From Elmis aenea (taxonomy: Eukaryota; Arthropoda; Insecta; Coleoptera; Elmidae): a stretch of DNA of 64,000 bases. Positions within the stretch are counted from its first letter, which is position 1. Every line of letters begins with the position of its first letter. The stretch covers positions 62,001 through 126,000 of the forward strand of contig CANTFG010000073.1 in assembly GCA_947652605.1 (NCBI GenBank), in the 5' to 3' direction. The notes under the pieces were generated by a model that worked only from the letters and a program-made list of their open reading frames with translations, was not told the origin of the DNA and made no database searches. Made by a program: the position numbers and the translations under genes. Positions 36,001 through 47,783 of the stretch are shown in pieces.

Positions 36001-36060
36001 CAAAGGCTATATATAGTCTTTGCACTTTTTTCGACAAAAAAATCGATTTTCTTAAAACTA
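33028..36060 (-). repeat. sat160 array (R2)
   Basis: The array has the same length, monomer order and 1,114-bp super-period as R1. Distinguishing base: atagtctacac near 35213, where R1 and R3 have tgcac. Confidence 0.95.
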
Positions 36061-36124
36061 CCCTCGGACCCTCGGACCCTCGGACCCTCGGACTCTCGGA
36101 CTCTCGGACTCTTGGACCCTCGGT
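36061..36124 (+). repeat. 9-bp array (R3)
   Basis: Seven units, the same as R1 and R2. Confidence 0.9.
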
Positions 36125-36732
36125 ACAGGCACATTCTGCATTTTTAACGTTATTGCAACGGAGATTCTTGTGTCTGCACTCGACCGTCATTGCAACGGAG
36201 AATGTGTTAGTATTTTTGCCCTACCGGCGAATCGTCGTGATCGGCCCGAGGGATACGCGATCGTTGGATCCGACTGCGAACCGCAAAAACATTTATTCGG
36301 ATGATGAAGCCCGAGCGACTTCCGTACTTTTACCGTCATTGCAACGGAGATTCATGTGCTTGCACTCGACCGTCATTGCAACGGAGAATGTGTCTAATTT
36401 TGCCCGTCATAGCAACGGAGAATGTGGCTGTACCTTTAACCGTCAATGCAACGGAGAATGGGCCTGCACGTTTACCAGTATTGCAACGGAGATTCTTGTG
36501 TCTGCATTCGACCGTCATTGCAACGGAGAATGTGTTTGTACTTTTGCCCGTCATTGCGACCGAGAATGTGCCTGTACCTTTGACCGTCATTGCAACGGGG
36601 AATTGGTCTGCATTTTTAACGTTATTGCAACGGAGATTCTTGTGTCTGCACTCGACCGTCATTGCAACGGAGAATGTGTTAGTATTTTTGCCCGTCATTG
36701 CGACCGAGAATGTGCTTGTACCTTTGACCGTC
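36125..36732 (+). repeat. min36, long form (R3)
   Basis: Same organisation as R1, with the embedded sat322 block at about 36220-36320. It shares gcaacggggaattgg near 36590 with R4 where R1 has gcaacggagaattgg, which supports a closer R3-R4 relationship. Confidence 0.88.
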
Positions 36733-37270
36733 CTGTGGTATATGAAAGTAGTGGTTGTCAAACCCGGAGGCTGAAATTGAAGCCCGAAGGCTGATTAACC
36801 CTAAGGTTGTTTTTAGAGCAGTGCACAGTGCCTAATACTCAAGACAATAATTTACCCGCAGGTATTATATATTGGCGTCACTAAAGCGACGGAGTGTATA
36901 GGAGCTGAACTCCTGTGGTATGTAAAGGTATATCAAGCCCGAAGGCTGAAATTTATGCCCGAAGGCTGTTAACCCGGAGGTTACTTAAGGTATCGGGGTC
37001 TCGCCTCGCGACAAGACGAATCCCCGAGCTAAGGGCTGTGTCTCAACAGATGCAGCGTGGAAACTGCACTACCGAGTTCCACACCCTGCCAGAACGTAAG
37101 TCAGTAGTATTGGCGTCACTAATTATATGACGAAGCAATTGGCTACCTTATGCTGGAGCAAGCTCCTGTGGTATATGAAAGTAGTGGTTGTCAAGCCCGG
37201 AGGCTGAAACTGAAGCCCGAAGGCTGATTAACCCTAAGGTTGTTTTTAGAGCAACGCACAGTGCCTAATA
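36733..37270 (-). repeat. Module A (R3)
   Basis: No difference from R1 seen by eye. The 35-bp stem-loop is at 36993-37027. Confidence 0.88.
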
Positions 37271-37624
37271 TTCGGATGATGTAGCCCGCATTTTGGGGGC
37301 CGTCAAGTCGAAACTTGGCGGACAGCCGCGGGCACGTTGTGGTGTTAACAAAAATTGTCGTATGCTTTCGGATACGCCAAGGAGAGACTGGACTCCGCCG
37401 AACGATCGGGAATTTTCGTCGCCTCGCAATATGCGAAACACGCACTTATTCCGCTGTGACGCGGGAAAAATCCGTAATCGAAACGGAGACGGTCGCTCCA
37501 GGTACCGCGGTACTATAGACAACTTTACGGCCTAACATGCGCTCAGTCGTCCGCGGACGACGAACGAATTTTTCGCCGGGTCGCCGCGGTGAGGTGTTCA
37601 TGTGTCTGCATCTACCGCCGAACC
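37271..37624 (+). repeat. div354 (R3)
   Basis: The CCGCGG palindromes are at 37502-37513 and 37546-37561. Unlike R1, R4 and L1, the sat322 that follows starts with a 322-type unit and not a 518-type one, so one 196-bp block is absent here. Confidence 0.75.
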
Positions 37625-40600
37625 GTCGTGATCGGCCCGAGGGATACGCGATCGTTGGATCCGACTGCGAACCGCAAAAACATTTATTCGGATGATGACG
37701 CCCGAGCGACCTCGGTATTTTAAAGGAACTTTTTCGGACGGCCGTGGATGATTACCAAAGAGTTCTCAAATTTTGCTTCTTAGACGTAGTCGGATGCGCT
37801 ATTCTTTTAGCTACATGTCGAACACCGGATAAAAATTTTCTCACCGCAATTAACGGAGTTATGAATATTTTTGTAGACCGAGATGTTTTTATCGCCGGGT
37901 CGCCGAGACGTTGTGGTATTCATGTGTCCGCACCTACCGGCGATTCGTCGTGATCGGCCCGAGGGATACGCGATCGTTGGATCCGACTGCGAACCGCAAA
38001 AACATTTATTCGGATGATGACGCCCGAGCGACCTCGGTATTTTAAAGGAACTTTTTCGGACGGCCGTGGATGATTACCAAAGAGTTCTCAAATTTTGCTT
38101 CTTAGACGTAGTCGGATGCGCTATTCTTTTAGCTACATGTCGAACACCAGATAAAAATTTTCTCACCGCAATTAACGGAGTTATGAATATTTTTGTAGAC
38201 CGAGATGTTTTTATCGCCGGGTCGCCGAGACGTTGTGGTATTCATGTGTCCGCACCTACCGGCGATTCGTCGTGATCGGCCCGAGGGATACGCGATCGTT
38301 GGATCCGACTGCGAACCGCAAAAACATTTATTCGGATGATGACGCCCGAGCGACCTCGGTATTTTAAAGGAACTTTTTCGGACGGCCGTGGATGATTACC
38401 AAAGAGTTCTCAAATTTTGCTTCTTAGACGTAGTCGGATGCGCTATTCTTTTAGCTACATGTCGAACACCGGATAAAAATTTTCTCACCGCAATTAACGG
38501 AGTTATGAATATTTTTGTAGACCGAGATGTTTTTATCGCCGGGTCGCCGAGACGTTGTGGTATTCATGTGTCCGCACCTACCGGCGATTCGTCGTGATCG
38601 GCTCGAGGGATACGCGATCGTTGGATCCGACTGCGAACCGCAAAAACATTTATTCGGATGATGAAGCCCGAGCGACTTCCGTACTTTTACCGTCATTGCA
38701 ACGGAGATTCATGTGCTTGCACTCGACCGTCATTGCAACGGAGAATGTGTTAGTGGTATTCATGTGTCCGCACCTACCGGCAATCCGTCGTGATCGGCCC
38801 GAGGGATACGCGATCGTTGGATCCGACTGCGAACCGCAAAAACATTTATTCGGATGATGACGCCCGAGCGACCTCGGTATTTTAAAGGAACTTTTTCGGA
38901 CGGCCGTGGATGATTACCAAAAAGTTCTCAAATTTTGCTTCTTAGACGTAGTCGGATGCGCTATTCTTTTAGCTACATGTCGAACACCGGATAAAAATTT
39001 TCTCACCGCAATTAACGGAGTTATGAATATTTTTGTAGACCGAGATGTTTTTATCGCCGGGTCGCCGAGACGTTGTGGTATTCATGTGTCCGCACCTACC
39101 GGCGATTCGTCGTGATCGGCCCGAGGGATACGCGATCTTTGGATCCGACTGCGAACCGCAAAAACATTTATTCGGATGTTGAAGCCCGAGCGACTTCCGT
39201 ACTTTTACCGTCATTGCAACGGAGATTCATGTGCTTGCACTCGACCGTCATTGCAACGGAGAATGTGTTAGTGGTATTCATGTGTCCGCACCTACCGGCA
39301 ATCCGTCGTGATCGGCCCGAGGGATACGCGATCGTTGGATCCGACTGCGAACCGCAAAAACATTTATTCGGATGATGACGCCCGAGCGACCTCGGTATTT
39401 TAAAGGAACTTTTTCGGACGGCCGTGGATGATTACCAAAAAGTTCTCAAATTTTGCTTCTTAGACGTAGTCGGATGCGCTATTCTTTTAGCTACATGTCG
39501 AACACCGGATAAAAATTTTCTCACCGCAATTAACGGAGTTATGAATATTTTTGTAGACCGAGATGTTTTTATCGCCGGGTCGCCGAGACGTTGTGGTATT
39601 CATGTGTCCGCACCTACCGGCGATTCGTCGTGATCGGCCCGAGGGATACGCGATCTTTGGATCCGACTGCGAACCGCAAAAACATTTATTCGGATGTTGA
39701 AGCCCGAGCGACTTCCGTACTTTTACCGTCATTGCAACGGAGATTCATGTGCTTGCACTCGACCGTCATTGCAACGGAGAATGTGTTAGTGGTATTCATG
39801 TGTCCGCACCTACCGGCAATCCGTCGTGATCGGCCCGAGGGATACGCGATCGTTGGATCCGATGTCGAACACCGGATAAAAATTTTCTCACCGCAATTAA
39901 CGGAGTTATGAATATTTTTGTAGACCGAGATGTTTTTATCGCCGGGTCGCCGAGACGTTGTGGTATTCATGTGTCCGCACCTACCGGCGATTCGTCGTGA
40001 TCGGCTCGAGGGATACGCGATCGTTGGATCCGACTGCGAACCGCAAAAACATTTATTCGGATGATGAAGCCCGAGCGACTTCCGTACTTTTACCGTCATT
40101 GCAACGGAGATTCATGTGCTTGCACTCGACCGTCATTGCAACGGAGAATGTGTTAGTGGTATTCATGTGTCCGCACCTACCGGCAATCCGTCGTGATCGG
40201 CCCGAGGGATACGCGATCGTTGGATCCGACTGCGAACCGCAAAAACATTTATTCGGATGATGACGCCCGAGCGACCTCGGTATTTTAAAGGAACTTTTTC
40301 GGACGGCCGTGGATGATTACCAAAAAGTTCTCAAATTTTGCTTCTTAGACGTAGTCGGATGCGCTATTCTTTTAGCTACATGTCGAACACCGGATAAAAA
40401 TTTTCTCACCGCAATTAACGGAGTTATGAATATTTTTGTAGACCGAGATGTTTTTATCGCCGGGTCGCCGAGACGTTGTGGTATTCATGTGTCCGCACCT
40501 ACCGGCGATTCGTCGTGATCGGCCCGAGGGATACGCGATCTTTGGATCCGACTGCGAACCGCAAAAACATTTATTCGGATGTTGAAGCCCGAGCGACTTC

Positions 40601-42518
40601 CGTACTTTTACCGTCATTGCAACGGAGATTCATGTGCTTGCACTCGACCGTCATTGCAACGGAGAATGTGTTAGTGGTATTCATGTGTCCGCACCTACCG
40701 GCAATCCGTCGTGATCGGCCCGAGGGATACGCGATCGTTGGATCCGACTGCGAACCGCAAAAACATTTATTCGGATGATGACGCCCGAGCGACCTCGGTA
40801 TTTTAAAGGAACTTTTTCGGACGGCCGTGGATGATTACCAAAAAGTTCTCAAATTTTGCTTCTTAGACGTAGTCGGATGCGCTATTCTTTTAGCTACATG
40901 TCGAACACCGGATAAAAATTTTCTCACCGCAATTAACGGAGTTATGAATATTTTTGTAGACCGAGATGTTTTTATCGCCGGGTCGCCGAGACGTTGTGGT
41001 ATTCATGTGTCCGCACCTACCGGCGATTCGTCGTGATCGGCCCAAGGGATACGCGATCTTTGGATCCGACTGCGAACCGCAAAAACATTTATTCGGATGT
41101 TGAAGCCCGAGCGACTTCCGTACTTTTACCGTCATTGCAACGGAGATTCATGTGCTTGCACTCGACCGTCATTGCAACGGAGAATGTGTTAGTGGTATTC
41201 ATGTGTCCGCACCTACCGGCAATCCGTCGTGATTGGCCCGAGGGATACGCGATCGTTGGATCCGACTGCAAACCGCAAAAACATTTATTCGGATGATGAC
41301 GCCCGAGCGACCTCGGTATTTTAAAGGAACTTTTTCGGACGGCCGTGGATGATTACCAAAGAGTTCTCAAATTTTGCTTCTTAGACGTAGTCGCATGCGC
41401 TATTCTTTTAGCTACATGTCGAACACCGGATAAAAATTTTCTCACCGCAATTAACGGAGTTATGAATATTTTTGTAGACCGAGATGTTTTTATCGCCGGG
41501 TCGCCGAGACGTTGTGGTATTCATGTGTCCGCACCTACCGGCGATTCGTCGTGATCGCCCCGAGGGATACGCGATCGTTGGATCCGACTGCGAACCGCAA
41601 AAACATTTATTCGGATGATGACGCCCGAGCGACCTCGGTATTTTAAAGGAACTTTTTCGGACGGCCGTGGATGATTACCAAAGAGTTCTCAAATTTTGCT
41701 TCTTAGACGTAGTCGGATGCGCTATTCTTTTAGCTACATGTCGAACACCGGATAAAAATTTTCTCACCGCAATTAACGGAGTTATGAATATTTTTGTAGA
41801 CCGAGATGTTTTTATCGCCGGGTCGCCGAGACGTTGTGGTATTCATGTGTCCGCACCTACCGGCGATTCGTCGTGATCGGCCCGAGGGATACGCGATCGT
41901 TGGATCCGACTGCGAACCGCAAAAACATTTATTCGGATGATGAAGCCCGAGCGACTTCCGTACTTTTACCGTCATTGCAACGGAGATTCATGTGCTTGCA
42001 CTCGACCGTCATTGCAACGGAGAATGTGTTAGTGGTATTCATGTGTCCGCACCTACCGGCAATCCGTCGTGATCGGCCCGAGGGATACGCGATCGTTGGA
42101 TCCGACTGCAAACCGCAAAAACATTTATTCGGATGATGACGCCCGAGCGACCTCGGTATTTTAAAGGAACTTTTTCGGACGGCCGTGGATGATTACCAAA
42201 GAGTTCTCAAATTTTGCTTCTTAGACGTAGTCGGATGCGCTATTCTTTTAGCTACATGTCGAACACCGGATAAAAATTTTCTCACCGCAATTAACGGAGT
42301 TATGAATATTTTTGTAGACCGAGATGTTTTTATCGCCGGGTCGCCGAGACGTTGTGGTATTCATGTGTCCGCACCTACCGGCGATTCGTCGTGATCGCCC
42401 CGAGGGATACGCGATCGTTGGATCCGACTGCGAACCGCAAAAACATTTATTCGGATGATGACGCCCGAGCGACCTCGGTATTTTAAAGGAACTTTTTCGG
42501 ACGGCCGTGGTTGATTAC
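37625..42518 (+). repeat. sat322 array (R3), longest, with an internal deletion
   Basis: Landmarks are at 37744, 38066, 38388, 38906, 39424, 40309, 40827, 41345, 41667 and 42185, with the CT junction at 42507. Spacings are 322, 322, 518, 518, 885, 518, 518, 322, 518, 322. The 885-bp interval is two 518-type units minus 151 bp, joined at ggatccga/tgtcgaac near 39859. A 38580-39115 type segment with gatcggctcgaggg recurs at 39960-40518, showing a multi-unit duplication. Confidence 0.92.
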
Positions 42519-42519
42519 C

Positions 42520-45500
42520 TTCATCTCCTTCATCTCCTCCTTCATCTCCTCCATCATCTCCTCCTTCATCTCCTCCTTCATCTCCTCCTTCATCTGCTCC
42601 TTCATCTGCTCCTTCATCTGCTCCTTCATCTGCTTCTTCATATCCTCCTTCATCTACTTCATCTCCTCCTTCATCTCCTCCTTCATCTCCTCCTTCATCT
42701 CCTCCTTCATCTCCTCCTTCATCTCCTCCTTCATCTCCTTCTTCATCTCCTCCTTCATCTCCTCCTTCATCTCCTGCTTCATCTCCTCCTTCATCTCCTC
42801 CTTCATCTCCTCCTTCGTCTCCTCCTTCATCTCCTCCTTCATCTCCTCCTTCATCTCCTCCTTCACCTCCTCCTTCATCTCCTACTTCATCTCCTCCTTC
42901 ATCTCCTCCTTCATCTCCTCCTTCATCTCCTACTTCATCTCCTTTTTCATTTCCTCCTTCATCTCCTCCTTCATCTCCTCCTTCATCTCCTCCTTCATCT
43001 CCTCCTTCATCTCTCCCTTCATCTCCTCCTTCATCTCCATCTCCTCCTTCATCTCCTCCATCTCCTTCTTCATCTCCTCCTTCATCTCCTCCTTCATCTC
43101 CTCCTTCATCTTCTCCTTCATCTCCTCCTTAATCTCCTCCTTCATCTCCTCCTTCATCTCCTCCTTCATCTTCTCCTTCATCTCCTCCGTCATCTCCTCC
43201 ATCATCTCCTCCTTCATCTTCTCCTTCATCTCCTCCTTCATCTCCTCCTTCATCTCTCCCTTCATCTCCTCCTTCATCTCCTCCTTCATCTCCTCCTTCA
43301 TCTCCTCCTTCATCTCCTCCTTCATCTCCTCCTTCATCTCCTCCTTAATCTCCTCCTTCATCTCCTCCTTCATCTCCTCCTTCATCTCTTCCTTCATCTC
43401 CTCCTTCATCTACTCCTTCATCTCCTCCTTCATCTCCACCTTCATCTCCTCCTTCATCTCCTCCTTCATCTCCTCCTTCATCTCCTCCTTCATCTCCTCC
43501 TTGATCTCCTCCTTCATCTCCTCCTTGATCTCCTCCTTCATCTCCTCCTTCATCTCCTCCTTCATCTCCTCCTTCATCTCCTCCTTCATCTCCTCCTTCA
43601 TCTCCTCCTTCATCTCCTCCTTCATCTCCTCCTTTATCTCCTCCTTCATCTCCTCCTTCATCTCCTCCTTCATCTCCTTCTTCATCTCCTCCTTCTTCTC
43701 CTCCTTCATCTCCTCCTTCATCTTCTCCTTCATCTCCTCCGTCATCTCCTCCATCATCTCCTCCTTCATCTCCTCCTTCATCTCCTCCTTCACCTCCTCC
43801 TTCATCTCCTACTTCATCTCCTCCTTCATCTCCTCCTTCATCTCCTCCTTCATCTCCTACTTCATCTCCTTTTTCATTTCCTCCTTCATCTCCTCCTTCA
43901 TCTCCTCCTTCATCTCCTCCTTCATCTCCTCCTTCATCTCTCCCTTCATCTCCTCCTTCATCTCCATCTCCTCCTTCATCTCCTCCTTCATCTCCTCCAT
44001 CTCCTTCTTCATCTCCTCCTTCATCTCCTCCTTCATCTCCTCCTTCATCTCCTCCTTGATCTCCTCCTTCATCTCCTCCTTCATCTCCTCCTTCATCTCC
44101 TCCTTCATCTCCTCCTTCATCTCCTCCTTCATCTCCTCCTTCATCTCCTCCTTTATCTCCTCCTTCATCTCCTCCTTCATCTCCTCCTTCATCTCCTTCT
44201 TCATCTCCTCCTTCTTCTCCTCCTTCATCTCCTCCTTCATCTTCTCCTTCATCTCCTCCGTCATCTCCTCCATCATCTCCTCCTTCATCTCCATCTCCTC
44301 CATCATCTCCTCTTTCATCTCCTCCTTCATCTCCTCCTTCATCTCCTCCTTCATCTCCTCCTTCATCTCCTCCTTCATCTCCTCCTTCATCTCCTCCTTC
44401 ATCTCCTCCTTCATCTCCTCCTTCATCTTCTCCTTTATCTCCTCCTTCATCTCCTCCTTCATCTCCTCCTTTATCTCCTCATTCACCTCCTCCTTCATCT
44501 CCTCCTTCATCTCCTCCTTCATCTCCTCCTTCATCTCCTCCTTCATCTCCTCCTTCATCTCCTCCTTCATCTCCTCCTTCATCTCCTCCTTCATCTCCTC
44601 CTTCATCTCCTCCTTCATCTCCTCCTTCATCTCCTCCTTCATCTCCTCCTAAATCTCCTCCTTCATCTCCTCCTTCATCTCCTCCTTCATCTCCTCCTTC
44701 ATCTCCTCCTTCATCTCCTCCTTCATCTCCTCCTTCATCTCCTCCTTCATCTCCTTCTTCATCTCCTCCTTCATCTCCTCCTTCATCTCCTCCTTCATCT
44801 CCTCCTTCATCTCCTCCTTCATCTCCTCCTTCATCTTCTCCTTCATCTCCTCCGTCATCTCCTCCATCATCTCCTCCTTCATCTTCTCCTTCATCTCCTC
44901 CTTCATCTCCTCCTTCATCTCTCCCTTCATCTCCTCCTTCATCTCCTCCTTCATCTCCTCCTTCATCTTTTCCTTCATCTCCTCCTTCATCTCCTCCTTC
45001 ATCTCCTCCTTCATCTCCTCCTTCATCTCCTCCTTCATCTCCTCCTTCATCTCCTCCTTCATCTCCTCCTTCATCTCCTCCTTCATCTCCTCCTTCATCT
45101 CCTTCTTCATCTCCTCCTTCTTCTCCTCCTTCATCTCCTCCTTCATCTTCTCCTTCATCTCCTCCGTCATCTCCTCCATCATCTCCTCCTTCATCTCCAT
45201 CTCCTCCATCATCTCCTCTTTCATCTCCTCCTTCATCTCCTCCTTCATCTCCTCCTTCATCTCTTCCTTCATCTCCTCCTTCATCTCCTCCTTCATCTCC
45301 TCCTTCATCTTCTCCTTCATCTCCTCCGTCATCTCCTCCATCATCTCCTCCTTCATCTCCATCTCCTCCTTCATCTCCTCCTTCATCTCCTCCTTCATCT
45401 CCTCCTTCATCTCCTCCTTCATCTCCTCCTTCATCTCCTCCTTCATCTCCTCCTTCATCTCCTCCTTCATCTCCTCCTTCATCTCCTCCTTCATCTCCTC

Positions 45501-47783
45501 CTTCATCTCCTCCTTCATCTCCTCCTTCATCTCCTCCTTCATCTCCTCCTTAATCTCCTCCTTCATCTCCTCCTTAATCTCCTCCTTCATCTCCTCCTTC
45601 ATCTCTTCCTTCATCTCTTCCTTCATCTCCTCCTTCATCTCCTGCTTCTTCTCCTGCTTTATCTCCTGCTTCATCTCCTGCTTCATCTCCTGCTTCATCT
45701 CCTCCTTCATCTCCTCCTTCATCTCCTCCTTCATCTCCTCCTTCATCTCCTCCTTTATCTCTTCCTTCATCTCCTCCTTCATCTCCTCCTTCATCTTTTC
45801 CTTCATCTCCTCCGTCATCTCCTCCATCATCTCCTCCTTCATCTCCATTTCCTCCTTCATCTCCTCCTTCATCTCCTCCTTGATCTCCTCCTTCATCTCC
45901 TCCTTCATCTCCTCCTTCATCTCCTCCTTCATCTCCTCCTTCATCTCCTCCTTCATCTCCTCCTTCATCTCCTTCATCTCCTCCTTCATCTCCTCCTTCA
46001 TCTCCTCCTTCATCTCCTTCATCTCCTCCTTCTTCTCCTCCTTCATCTCCTCCTTTATCTCCTCCTTCATCTCCTCCATCTCCTCCATCTCCTCCTTCAT
46101 CTCCTCCTTCATCTCTTCCTTCATCTCCTCCTTGATCATCTCCTTCATCTCCTCCTTCATCTCCTCCTTCATCTCCTCCTTCATCTCCTCCTTCATCTCC
46201 TCCTTCATCTTCTCCTTCATCTCCTCCTTTATCTCTTCGTTCATCTCTCCCTTCATCTCCTGCTTCTTCTCCTGCTTTATCTCCTGCTTCATCTCCTGCT
46301 TTATCTCCTGCTTCATCTACTCCTTCATCTCCTCCTTCATCTCCTCCTTCATCTCCTCCTTCATCTCCTCCCTTATCTCCTCCTTTATCTCCTCCTTCAT
46401 CTCCTCCTTCATCTCCTCCTTCATCTCCTCCTTCATCTCCTCCTTCATCTCCTCCTTCATCTCCTTCTTCATCTCCTGCTTCTTCTCCTCCTTCATCTCC
46501 TCCTTCATCTTCTCCTTCATCTCCTCCGTCATCTCCTCCATCATCTCCTCCTTCATCTCCATCTCCTCCATCATCTCCTCTTTCATCTCCTCCTTCATCT
46601 CCTCCTTCATCTCCTCCTTCATCTCCTCCTTCATCTCCTCCTTCATCTCCTCCTTCATCTCCTCCTTCATCTCCTCCTTCATCTTCTCCTTCATCTCCTC
46701 CGTCATCTCCTCCATCATCTCCTCCTTCATCTCCATCTCCTCCTTCATCTCCTCCTTCATCTCCTCCTTCATCTCCTCCTTCATCTCCTCCTTCATCTCC
46801 TCCTTCATCTCCTCCTTCATCTCCTCCTTCATCTCCTCCTTCATCTCCTCCTTCATCTCCTCCTTCATCTCCTCCTTCATCTCCTCCTTCATCTCCTCCT
46901 TCATCTCCTCCTTCATCTCCTCCTTCATCTCCTCCTTCATCTCCTCCTTCATCTCCTCCTTCATCTCCTCCTTAATCTCCTCCTTCATCTCCTCCTTCAT
47001 CTCCTTCTTCATCTCCTCCTTCATCTCCTCCTTCATCTCCTCCATCATCTCTTCCTTCATCTCCTCCTTCATCTCCTCCTTCATCTCCTGCTTCTTCTCC
47101 TGCTTTATCTCTTCCTTCATCTCCTCCTTCATCTTCTCCTTCATCTCCTCATTTATCTCTTCGTTCATCTCTCCCTTCATCTCCTGCTTCTTCTCCTGCT
47201 TTATCTCCTGCTTCATCTCCTGCTTTATCTCCTGCTTCATCTACTCCTTCATCTCCTCCTTCATCTCCTCCTTCATCTCCTCCTTCATCTCCTCCTTCAT
47301 CTTCTCCTTCATCTCCTCCGTCATCTCCTCCATCATCTCCTCCTTCATCTCCATCTCCTCCTTCATCTCCTCCTTCATCTCCTCCTTCATCTCCTCCTTC
47401 ATCTCCTCCTTCATCTCCTCCTTCATCTCCTCCTTCATCTCCTCCTTCATCTCCTCCTTCATCTCCTCCTTCATCTCCTGCTTCATCTCCTCCTTCATCT
47501 CCTCCTTCATCTCTTCTTTCATCTCCTCCTTCATCTCCTCCTTCATCTCCTCCTTCATCTCCTCCTTCATCTCCTTCTTCATCTCCTCCTTCATCTCCTC
47601 CTTCATGTCCTCCTTCATCTCCTCCTTCATCTTCTCCTTCATCTCCTTCTTCATCTACTCCTTCATCTCCTCCTTCATCTCCTCCTTCATCTCCTCCTTC
47701 ATCTCCTTCATCTCCTCCTTCGTCTTTTCCTTCTTCTTCTCCTTCATCTCCTCCTTCATCTCGACCTTCTTCTTCATCTCCTT
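42520..47783 (+). repeat. 12-bp CT-rich array (R3), 5.3 kb
   Basis: The 5' part matches R2 and the 3' part matches R1. It differs from R4 by a net 24 bp (two units). Private variants include ccatctccaccttc near 43436 and gcttcttcatatcc near 42631 (the latter shared with R4). One forward frame stays open for 1,781 codons, and another is closed by TAA near 44650. Confidence 0.95.

Larger units (their letters stand above)
26705..36060 (+). repeat. HOR unit R2 (9.4 kb), lacking module A and div354
   Basis: The order is 9-bp, very short min36, sat322, CT array, sat160. The min36-to-sat322 transition uses the sat322 block embedded in min36, so the missing part is exactly what a crossover between that block and a downstream sat322 unit would remove. 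The rest of the unit is intact. Confidence 0.9.
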
